A stretch of DNA of 38,152 nt, taken from Fontibacillus panacisegetis. Lineage in GTDB: Bacteria; Bacillota; Bacilli; Paenibacillales; Paenibacillaceae. Made by a program: the position numbers and the translations under genes. Below are positions 15,218 through 24,700 of the stretch, in pieces. The stretch spans positions 1 to 38,152 of the forward strand of contig NZ_FNBG01000039.1 of NCBI RefSeq assembly GCF_900102215.1. Direction: 5' to 3'. The notes below the pieces were generated by a model that searched no databases, was not told the origin of the DNA, and saw only the letters and a program-made list of their open reading frames with translations. Every line of letters begins with the position of its first letter. Positions within the stretch are counted from its first letter, which is position 1.

Positions 15218-15305
15218 TGTTAACGCAATATTAACTAAGTGTAAAATAACTTTCAGTTTACATTCAGTTTGCTTTAAGTGAAAAATAAGGTTCGCTTGTT
15301 AATAT
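15218..15305. promoter_or_regulatory. PhoP-box-like repeats and rightward promoter region
   Basis: On the minus strand three hexamers stand exactly 11 bp apart: TTTACA (15245-15240), TTAATA (15234-15229) and TTAACA (15223-15218). On the plus strand another 11-bp phased set reads ATAACT-ttcag-TTTACA-ttcag-TTTGCT (15246-15273). These fit the TTAACA-type direct repeats bound by Bacillus PhoP. A -10-like TAATAT at 15300-15305 without a good -35 would suit an activator-dependent promoter for the rightward cassette. Genes on both sides are phosphate-related. Binding is inferred. Confidence 0.6.
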
Positions 15306-15345
15306 AGGTTCTGTAAACGACGTAGAGATGAAAAGAGGTGCATAT

Positions 15346-16059
15346 GTGAATAAGAAGCTTAAATACCGTCATGAACTCAAATTTATGATTAACCAGCATC
15401 AGTACTTCCTGATCAGACAAAAGTTGAAGAACTTGATGGAGCAAGACCAAAATGTGGGCGATGACGGACAATATCATATCCGCAGCTTGTATTTCGATGA
15501 TATGGATAACAGTGCGCTGCAGGATAAGCTTGGTGGAATCCGGGATCGGAGTAAATACCGAATCCGTATATATAACTGCAAAGATAATGTCATCCATTTT
15601 GAGAAAAAAATCAAGTTTAACAACTTCATTGCAAAGCTAAAAGAGCCACTAACACGAAAAATGTACGATGAAATTCTGATTGGAAACTACGAGGTACTGA
15701 ATCAGCCTGAAAAACCGTTCAGCATGGAATTATACAACGAATTAAAACATAATTTGCTCCAGCCTAAGGTCATCGTCGATTACGTCCGCGAGCCTTATGT
15801 ATGCCATAACGGTAACGTCCGCATTACCTTTGACAAGGAGCTTCGCACCGGGCTTCATGCCATTGATATTTTTGATCCTGATCTGAAACCTGTACAAGCT
15901 ATCGACAACGATCTGATCATTCTGGAAGTAAAATTCGATGAATATCTTCCGGAGTATATCAAGCTCGCGGTACAACTCGAAGGACTGCAGCAACAGTCCG
16001 CTTCAAAATACGTAATTTGCCGAAAATATCTTAAAACTAATTCCTGGGAGGATTATTGA
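15346..16059 (+). CDS. VTC domain polyphosphate polymerase
   Basis: A cytoplasmic triphosphate-tunnel enzyme related to yeast Vtc4, which makes polyphosphate from ATP. Basic tunnel motifs are visible: KYRHELKF near the start, RSLYFDD, RSKYRIRIYN, FEKKIKFNNFIAK, VDYVREPYV, RITFDKELRTG and LEVKFDEYLPEYI. I choose GTG 15346 (237 residues) because AAAGAGGTG stands 5 bases upstream and the product then starts NKKLKYRHELKF like its relatives; the ATG at 15328 lacks an RBS. The DUF4956 gene follows after 3 bases and CotH after that, a recurrent bacterial arrangement. Phosphate control is suggested by the upstream PhoP-like repeats. Confidence 0.9.
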   Translation: MNKKLKYRHELKFMINQHQYFLIRQKLKNLMEQDQNVGDDGQYHIRSLYFDDMDNSALQDKLGGIRDRSKYRIRIYNCKDNVIHFEKKIKFNNFIAKLKEPLTRKMYDEILIGNYEVLNQPEKPFSMELYNELKHNLLQPKVIVDYVREPYVCHNGNVRITFDKELRTGLHAIDIFDPDLKPVQAIDNDLIILEVKFDEYLPEYIKLAVQLEGLQQQSASKYVICRKYLKTNSWEDY

Positions 16060-16062
16060 TTT

Positions 16063-16767
16063 ATGAACACGACAACGACAAATTCTTCAACCACTAATTT
16101 TAGTGATATTATTAAAAATTCCATTATGGACAACTTCTCATCTGACATCAGCTTGTCCAAAATTCTGATCACACTCGGTATTTCTTTTATCATTGGCTTA
16201 TTCATTTTCATTCTTTATAAGCGAATTTTTAGCGGAGTGCTATATTCCAAAAGCTTCAATGTTTCCTTGATCGGTATGACGATGATTACCGCACTCGTTA
16301 TTATTGCTATTAACTCCAATCTCGTATTGTCACTTGGTATGGTCGGTGCGTTGTCCATCGTTCGTTTCAGAACTCCGATCAAAGACCCAACAGATCTGAT
16401 CTTCTTGTTCTGGGCTGCTGCTGCAGGTATCGTAACAGGCGCTGGTTTCTTCACACTGTCCATCATAGGTTCTGTCATTATTGGCTTGGTTCTATTCCTG
16501 TTCATTAAGAATACAAAGGTCGAAAATCCATACCTGCTCGTAGTTAACTGTGACAGTGATGAAAGCGAACAATTAGTGCATACGCAAATGGCTCAATTCG
16601 TTAAACGCTATAATGTGAAACAAAAAACGGTATCCCGTGGCAACATCGAAATGACACTTGAAGTCCGTCTCCGTGATGGTGAGGGCCGTTTTGTTAACCA
16701 AATTTCAGAGCTAGGCGGAGTCAAAAATGCCGTTCTGATCAGCTTCAATGGTGATTACGTATCCTAA
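16063..16767 (+). CDS. DUF4956 membrane protein, partner of the polyphosphate polymerase
   Basis: A 234-residue protein with three or four membrane helices (about 33-52, 64-84, 112-147) and the family hallmark GALSIVRFRTPIKDPTDLIFLFW (residues ~95-117), followed by a soluble C-terminal half (VENPYLLVVNCDSDESEQ...). The family is regularly encoded beside VTC polymerases and CotH proteins. Whether it forms a channel or scaffold for polyphosphate is inference. RBS GGGAGG precedes ATG 16063; the gene starts 3 bases after the polymerase stop and ends 21 bases before cotH, so the three genes form one operon. Confidence 0.9.
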   Translation: MNTTTTNSSTTNFSDIIKNSIMDNFSSDISLSKILITLGISFIIGLFIFILYKRIFSGVLYSKSFNVSLIGMTMITALVIIAINSNLVLSLGMVGALSIVRFRTPIKDPTDLIFLFWAAAAGIVTGAGFFTLSIIGSVIIGLVLFLFIKNTKVENPYLLVVNCDSDESEQLVHTQMAQFVKRYNVKQKTVSRGNIEMTLEVRLRDGEGRFVNQISELGGVKNAVLISFNGDYVS

Positions 16768-16788
16768 ACTGCTTGGAGGTGTGAGTGA

Positions 16789-18660
16789 ATGAGGTCAAAG
16801 CTATACACTCTTCTTCTGTGCCTATGCTCTATAATCCTGGTCGTTGGGCTTACTGGTTGTAAGTCCAACGCGACTACGACGACAAGTAATACAAGCACAG
16901 AGAACAGTGCAAATACCGCAGTCTCTAAAGAAGAACAATATCTTGATGAGTCTGTATTCCCTAAAGATAAGGTAGTAGACGTTAAAATTACAATTGATGA
17001 AAATGACTTCCAGGATATGCTCGATAACGCAAGTGCTGAAGAATATAAAGAAGCATCCCTCGATTACAACGGAATTCATTTCGATAATATCGGAATTCGT
17101 ACGAAGGGGAATTTAAGTTTGCGCAGTGTCGTACAAATGTCCGATTCCGACAGATACAGCTTTAAGCTTTCTTTTGACGAATATGTGAATCAAACGCTAG
17201 AGGGCATCAGCAAAATCAATTTGAACAATAATTATAGTGATGCTTCCTATATGAGAGAATATTTAACTTATGAATTAGCCGAACAAATGGGCCTTCCTAC
17301 TCCGAAGTATTCCTTTGTTAATGTATATGTAAACGATAAGCTGTGGGGCTTCTACCTGGCTGTTGAGCAAATCGATAATGCTTATTTGGAACGGAATTTT
17401 GGCAATTCATACGGAGCTCTATATAAAGGTGAAATGACAGGCAGCGGCAGTGATCTGACATGGCTTGGCGAGGATACAAGTTCCTATACAGGTCTTGCTC
17501 TCAAATCAGAAACAACGAATGATGATATCTTGATTGACATGCTTAATGAGCTTAACAATGGTACTGATTATGAAAAATATTTGGATGTAGAGGAAGCTTT
17601 AAAATACATTGCTTTACAAGTCGTAACGAACAATACCGACAGCTACATTGGAGGCAATAAGCAAAACTATTATTTATATGAAGATGACGGTGTGTTCTCC
17701 GTACTTCCATGGGACTATAATATGGCCTTTGGTGGTTTAGGAGGCGGCGGTGGCATGGGTGGTGGCTTTGGTCGCGGACAGCGTACAACCAATACCGAAT
17801 CCACAAACACTACTGATAATTCCAACGCTCAACAAGATCGTGCAGCTGCTGCTGGTGATGCTGGAAAAGGCAATACTCGTTCCAGTAGCTATCTTCTAAT
17901 CGATGAACCAACTTCGGGCTCGGTATCCGATCGTCCCCTCGTAGCAAAATTGCTTGCAGTCAATGAATACAAGGAACTTTACCATAACATCATTGAGGAA
18001 GCAGTTGAAGGATATCTCTCTAACGATTCGTTTACAGCACGCGTTCAAGAAGTTGCTAATATGATCGATTCATATGTCAAAGCAGATCCTAGTTCATTCT
18101 ATACTTATGATGAATATACACAAGGCGTAACCAAGCTAATCTCAATCAATGTTTCCCAAGTTGATAATATTAGCCAACAACTTAGTGGAGAAATCGCCTC
18201 TTCTGGAGACGGCTCCGGCAGTGGTGATGCCATGGGTATGGGCGGTATGGGTGGCGGCTTTGGCGGTGGCCAACAATTGGGTAACAATACAGAGGGAGAT
18301 CAACAAGCTCAAGATGCCCAAGGTCAAGGCATGGACGGTAATCCACCGGAACCTCCTGATGGGGTACAGATGCCTCAAGGTGGACCCGGCGCTAATTCTA
18401 CCCAAGGGCAAGTGGATAACGCCACAACACAAGATACAAATCAGAATGACCAAGGATTCGCTCGCGGTGGAGGATTCCCAGGTGGTGGTGATCGCGGAGG
18501 TTTTGGCGACGGTGGCCCTGGTGGAGGAATGAATCCATTTGGTCAAGGGGCTCCAAATACCCAAAATCAAACAACTGAAGCAATCACTGTAGGTGCATCT
18601 ATTCTGGTGATTCTGTTATCTTGTGTTTTCATAAAATTTTTCAAGAGAAGACGGTTATAA
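16789..18660 (+). CDS. CotH kinase family lipoprotein with C-terminal membrane helix
   Basis: A 623-residue surface protein. Lipobox LTGC (Cys24) follows a signal peptide. The CotH domain (about 60-480) shows RTKGNLS (104-110), SFKLSFDEYV (124-133), GFYLAVEQID, LYKGEM, NNTDSYIGGN (Asp284), and the hallmark LPWDYNMAFGG (Asp309). CotH of Bacillus phosphorylates spore-coat proteins; this version is in the envelope instead. Gly-rich inserts interrupt the domain after residue 315 and fill about 480-590 (GGGFGGG, GGFPGGGDRGGFG). It ends in a helix (ITVGASILVILLSCVFIKFF) and KRRRL, so both ends would be membrane-bound. It closes the VTC-DUF4956 operon; RBS GGAGGTG. Confidence 0.9.
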   Translation: MRSKLYTLLLCLCSIILVVGLTGCKSNATTTTSNTSTENSANTAVSKEEQYLDESVFPKDKVVDVKITIDENDFQDMLDNASAEEYKEASLDYNGIHFDNIGIRTKGNLSLRSVVQMSDSDRYSFKLSFDEYVNQTLEGISKINLNNNYSDASYMREYLTYELAEQMGLPTPKYSFVNVYVNDKLWGFYLAVEQIDNAYLERNFGNSYGALYKGEMTGSGSDLTWLGEDTSSYTGLALKSETTNDDILIDMLNELNNGTDYEKYLDVEEALKYIALQVVTNNTDSYIGGNKQNYYLYEDDGVFSVLPWDYNMAFGGLGGGGGMGGGFGRGQRTTNTESTNTTDNSNAQQDRAAAAGDAGKGNTRSSSYLLIDEPTSGSVSDRPLVAKLLAVNEYKELYHNIIEEAVEGYLSNDSFTARVQEVANMIDSYVKADPSSFYTYDEYTQGVTKLISINVSQVDNISQQLSGEIASSGDGSGSGDAMGMGGMGGGFGGGQQLGNNTEGDQQAQDAQGQGMDGNPPEPPDGVQMPQGGPGANSTQGQVDNATTQDTNQNDQGFARGGGFPGGGDRGGFGDGGPGGGMNPFGQGAPNTQNQTTEAITVGASILVILLSCVFIKFFKRRRL

Positions 18661-18671
18661 TTATACAAAAG

Positions 18672-18710
18672 AACGGCTCCTTCCGTAATGAAAGGAGCCG
18701 TTTCCTGTTT
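18672..18710. terminator. bidirectional terminator between cotH and the amylase gene
   Basis: AACGGCTCCTT (18672-18682) / AAGGAGCCGTT (18692-18702), with T-rich tails on both sides (TTTCCTGTTT rightward, CTTTTGTATAA leftward). It serves the convergent cotH and amylase genes; the amylase stop (18709-18711) directly abuts it. Confidence 0.85.
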
Positions 18711-21700
18711 ATCTGTGTTGACCGATTCTAGCAAACGGAGCTGTCAACAGATCAATATCAGCCCACTCTAGTGGGGAATTTGATTCACTAACTCCAATTG
18801 TATCCAATGTAGTAGGATCATTTGGTAATGTATCCATCGGTGAGAACTCACCTTGATGAAGCATGATGCCAATCCCTACATTTTCAAGATCCGGGTTACC
18901 CAGTGCACTAAGTGGAATTCTCGCTTCGTAGAAAGTATCCCGGTTCACATCGTGTCCGAGGGACAAGAATTCAACCAGTTTGGCAGGATCATTTACATCA
19001 TCAGCATCCTTCACACCCCATAGAGTGTTATATCCAGAGCCTTTAGCAAACTTCACAGTAATTCCAGCTGCAGCACCGGTTTTGTAGTTAATACCACCAT
19101 CGTCTACTGGGAATAAACCATTAATTGCTTTGGAGATGTAACCACTATGGAACATGTTAGAAGCAATATTGAATTGATAATCCGGCAGATCTATTCCGCC
19201 CCAAATCGGTTGGTTTCCATTCTTTTTCCACATATCAACAGAAGCACCATCGCCAGCAATCGTATCAATCGCGATTACTTGCGGCATATCCATAGAGCGA
19301 ATCGGTGTGCCCCCGGCTGAGCCTGCATTGGCAGGATCAATAATATCCGTCACATCAACATATTGCCATGCCAGATAAAGATATTCATTATCCCATGCTG
19401 CCCATAAATGAGAAAGATCCATCGGTGATTCATGAAGTGACCAGTTGTCACCTAAATTACGCGGGTCGTCCCCAGCCATATCGATGGCAATCAGCATGTC
19501 GTCAGCCCACTCTCCGCTATTCACACCATCAATTGAAATTGGAGTTGACACACGCTTACCAAGCGTTGGGTTAGTGGAATAAGGTTTGTCACCACCCGGT
19601 TGAACAATAACATCAGGTAAAGTAGTTGTAGTAATTGGACTACTCTCTGCAGATATGTTATTTGCCAAATCATACGCCTTGACGGTATATGAATATGTTG
19701 TTTCTGCAGTTAGACCTGTATCTGTGTAGCTAGTTGTTAATGAAGTTCCTACTTGTACACTATCACGATAAATTTCATAACCTGTTACACCAACATTGTC
19801 TGTTGAAGCATCCCATGTTAGAGATACTACTTTAGCAGCTGGTGTTGCAACAACTCCAGTTGGAACAGAAGGAGCTTCTGTATCATCATTTCCTGAGTTT
19901 GGTACGATACCCGATACTTCTGTACTGTAACCCGAGAAGTTACCTGCTGCATCAAAAGCCCGAACTTTATACTTGTAAGTTGTACCTACTGTAACAGCAC
20001 TATCCGTATAAGAAGTACTAGTCGATGAGAATTTCACAGCATTATTTGTTGCTACATCTGTACGAGTGATCTCATAGCCGGTGACTCCAACATCATCGGT
20101 AGATGCTGTCCAGATCAGCTTGATTACTTTTGCCGTTGTATCAGCTGTTGCTGCCAAGTTGCTCGGTGTAGTTGGAGCAGCACTGTCACCAGGTTTTTGC
20201 CCTAGTTTCACTTCACCTGCTCCACCATTTGTGCTTGGAATATAGGTGTTGTTCCCTACGTTGAAGAAATAGTTCTTCTGTCCATTGCTATCCCATGTTC
20301 CACTACCGTTATTAAAGGCAGCTTCGAGACGTGCTGCTGATCCAATATTTACTGTAATCTTGTTGTAACCAGCTACTTCAGAAGCTTCCATCGCTTTACC
20401 TGGAGCTGTGGTCCATGTTCCGCCTTCAGGACGATAATGGATATATGGTGTTGTGTATCCTTGTTTATAGTACACAGTAACCATGTTCACAGCTCCCGGA
20501 TCTGGAGCTCCTTGCACAATTACACCATTACCGTTATAAGTCCAAGTCCCAACGTTAAATAAATAATTTTTCTGGTTATTGCTATCCCATGTTCCACTAC
20601 CGTTATTAAAGGCAGCTTCGAGACGTGTTGCTGATCCAATATCGATCGTAATCTTACTGTAACCAGCTACTTCAGAAGCTTCCATTGCTTTACCTGGAGC
20701 CGTGGTCCATGCTCCACCTTCAGGACGATAATGGATATATGGTGTGGTATAGCCTTGTTTGTAGTAAATCGTGACTTTGTTGCCACCTGTTCCAGGATCA
20801 GCAGTCTTCACATCAATTACATTACTTGCATCTGATACATTGTTCGCTGCATCTCGAGCCTTCACGGAATAAGAATATGTGGTACTAGCAGTAAGTCCTG
20901 TATCCGTATATGTTGTAGCTGCAGATGATCCGACCTTTACGTTACCGCGATAGATATCGTAAGCAGCAACTCCAACGTTATCTGTCGAAGCAGTCCAAGA
21001 TAATGTAACCGTCGTGTCTGTTACACCAGAGGACTTCAACCCAGAAGGAACAGTTGGTTTAATTAAGTCGTCCTCTTCAGGATTTTGATCATACCATGTT
21101 CCATTGCTATACCAACCATCCGCGGTACGAGTAAATCCTGGTTTACTTTGACCCGGGTCTTGCTTGCCAGTACTATCTCTGAAAATAATTGTTGCACTAT
21201 CAACTCCATCGATCTTGTATGAATACCATTCTCCAGCACCCTTAACCATAGCTGGAGCTGTTGCCCAGGTTGGTTCAGTTACTTTAGGAGAGGTTTCATA
21301 GTAATACAGTAATGGTGTTGCCCATGCCGAAGGCTTTTTGAAATAAATCGTTAATCCGGCATTAGGGTCTTTCTTCGTATACTTATACTGAGATGAGGTT
21401 ACTCCTTCATCATTTGCAGCGTACACTCTCAATGTCAGAGTATCCTTATACTCCATATCAGCACCGATCGTTATTTCTGTGCCCTCTGTAAATGTAGTAC
21501 CGTTTTGCGGATCACTTCCATCGAGTGTATATTTGCCACTTGCTGCTTTTTTGAGATGTAGTGTAATCTTGAGCGTATCCGTTTTGAAAGAACCACCCGC
21601 TGGTGATGCAGAAATCGCAGGCAGGTTTGATTCCCCAGTCTGCTCGATTAGAATCAGACCGTTAGTTCCAGCAGTAAATGTTGCTACCCCGCCACTAACG

Positions 21701-24700
21701 ACAGCTTCGTTACCTGTGTAAGCATCACGAACCTTAGTTCCATCCGGGAATACTGAGGATACGTTAACATTAGCTGAACCAGTAGCTCCAACTGCTACTA
21801 CTACTTTATCTTCTACCCCATTTTTGGAGTAAGTACGACTAAATGTGTACGGGCTATCTCCTATTTTTGCGTGACTACCAGCACCAACCGCAATGTGATT
21901 ATTACGGAATTGACCTACCTTTTGCCAATGTGACAATACAGATTGATTTACATTGTTCCAGTTCATCGATGAGCGTGTGCCTTGATCTTTATCGGAACCA
22001 GTGGCTCCGAATGGTCTCGCTGTTTCATCCCCATAGAAGGTTTGTACTCCGCCAGGCAACAGCAACAAAGTTGTTCCCGCCTGAATGAGTTGACCTCGAT
22101 CAAACAGGGCAGTATCGTGTGAAGAAATGTAGCTTAACATATTAAAATTGGGGTCCGTATTAATGGAAGAAGCGTAACGACTAAATGTGCCTTCCATATC
22201 GTTAATATTTGATTTTTGGAAATCAAAGTTAATTACCGAGTCGAATCCATAATTGAAATATTCGCTCTTGCCTAAACCATGACCAAATACTTCCGCAGTC
22301 ATCCAGAAGTTATCAGTCCAGTTGGCCCCAGGTTTCGTTGGATTGTTTTGTCTCCACTTCTGAAGTGCAGCTGAGGTGTCAACCTTCAGCTCTTTCCAGT
22401 GATCTAATTCTACATGTTTAGCTGTGTCTGCACGGAAACCGTCGATTCCAAACTCTTCTACCCAAGCTGTCAGCCATTTGCTAACATAATCAACCGGAGC
22501 GATGTTCAGATCCTGTCTCAAATTTTTCGCAGAAGGAAGAATCCATTGATCATATCCTGTGCTTTCTTTACTCCACTTTGTTTTTAAAAACGTTGGAACA
22601 GCCATACTTGTTGATACGTTTGTGCGGAAGTCTGGCAAAGAGCCAACACACTGAGTCAGATCATTGCCGCCGCATTGTTCATATCCGGAAATACCTGCAC
22701 GTATCCAGTTGCCCCACCAATTAGTCCATGCACTAGCATTCGTATAATTCATACTGTCGTGGTAGCCATGCCAGGTTTGTCCGTTGCCAGGTGTCCAGCT
22801 CGAGCTGATACTCTTGGAACCGAAGTTGTAATCCTCCATATCCTTCATTGTTGCATAACCCGGGTGATTCAAAATTACATCGAGAATTACTCTGATTCCT
22901 TTAGAATGTGCTGTATCTACGAACGTACGCATATCCTCGATCGTACCCATGTTTTTATCCATAGTAGTATAATCAAGAGCATAATATCCGTGGTAACCGT
23001 AATGAGCAAAATCCCCACCATCTCCACCACCAACAAAGCCATGAATTTGTTCGTATGGAGCAGAAATCCAAATTGCGTTTGTACCTAAGTCAGTGAAGTA
23101 ACCATCATTCAGCTTTTGTGTAAGCCCTTTCAGGTCGCCGCCATGAAAAGTACCGATATTTTTACCAGTGGCGTCAGTCGTCGGTCTGCCATAGGAATTG
23201 TTGTTGCTGGAATCTCCGTCCTTAAAGCGGTCTGTAAGAACAAAATACACGTTAGCATTATCCCAGCTAAATGTAGATGGTTGTACAGGTTGATCTTCAT
23301 CTACCTTCACATTCACAGCTGCACTTGCAGCTGATTTTTGGTCAGCAGTATCTACAGCAACAACAGTATAAGAGTACGTGCTGCCCTTAGTAACAGCTGT
23401 GTCTGTATACGAGGTTGTTGTTACAGTGCCAACTATTGTCCCGTTTTTATATACTTCATATGCCTTGATGCCTTTGTCATCTGTCGATGCGGTCCAAGTC
23501 AATTTTACAGATGGTATTGAAGTTGCCGTTCCCACTAAGTTTGTTGGCGTAGTTGGAGGCGTATCTTCTCCTGTACCAGAGTCCACCTTAACACTTAGTG
23601 CCACACTTGCCGTGGATTTTTGATTGGCTGTATCTACAGCGATAACGGTGTAAGAATACGTACTTCCTTTTGTTACATTTGTGTCCGTGTAGGAAGTTGT
23701 TGTTGTTGTTCCAATTTGTGTACCATCTCTGTACACTTCATACGATTTAATGCCCTTGTCATCCGTCGACGCAGTCCAGGTTAGTTTGACAGACGGTGTT
23801 GAGGTTACCGTTCCGTTTAAGTTTGTAGGTGTAGTTGGAGGCGTATCTACTCCATTTGGATCCGTATTATACCATGTCGATGATGTCGCATCGTACCAGC
23901 CTTCGGCATTTCTCTGAACACCTGCCTGGTTCTGTGCAGGATATTGATTTCCAGAAGCATCTCTGAAAATAAGCTTTGCGCTGCTCGTATTCTGAATGGT
24001 GTACTTATAATATCCGTTGCTTTCAGCTACCATGGCTGGAGCATTAGCCCATGTTGGCTCTGTCACCTTAGGTGATGTCTCATAGTAGTACAACAATGGC
24101 GTCGACCAGTTAGATGGTTTCTTGAAATGAATGGTCAAGCCAGAGACTACTACATCTGTCACTTTAACGCTTACCGCAACGCTTGCAGCCGATTTTTGAT
24201 TGGCTGTATCTACAGCGATAACGGTGTAAGAATACGTACTTCCTTTTGTTACATTTGTGTCCGTGTAGGAAGAAGTTGTAGTTGTTGTTCCAATTTGTGT
24301 ACCATCTCTATACACTTCATATGATTTAACACCCTTGTCATCCGTTGACGCAGTCCATGTCAAATTCACGGAAGGTGTCGTAGTTACTGTCCCTACCAGA
24401 TTTGTTGGTGTAGTTGGAGGATTGTCAGTAGTAGACGAGGATTTTTTTACCCAGACGGAAACGGAACCACCGTTAACCTTGAAATCACCATTACCTGAAG
24501 AATTAATAGTTACAGTTTCTGAACGATTTCCCGTAATGTCATACCAGGTTTCTCCAGCATGCTGTGTTCCGACATACATCGTCTTTGAACCGCCCGATCC
24601 ATCCGAAATCAACGTTGCCAAGCCAGAGTTTGGTTTCGCCGCAAGACCTTCACGAGTCCAGCCAATGATATCCTGATGATCAATGTAATCGCGTTGAGTT

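Noticed and set aside
18142..18570. 142-codon minus-strand and 127-codon plus-strand frames inside cotH
   Set aside because: Shadows of the Gly-rich repetitive coding sequence; the CotH frame explains the region fully.
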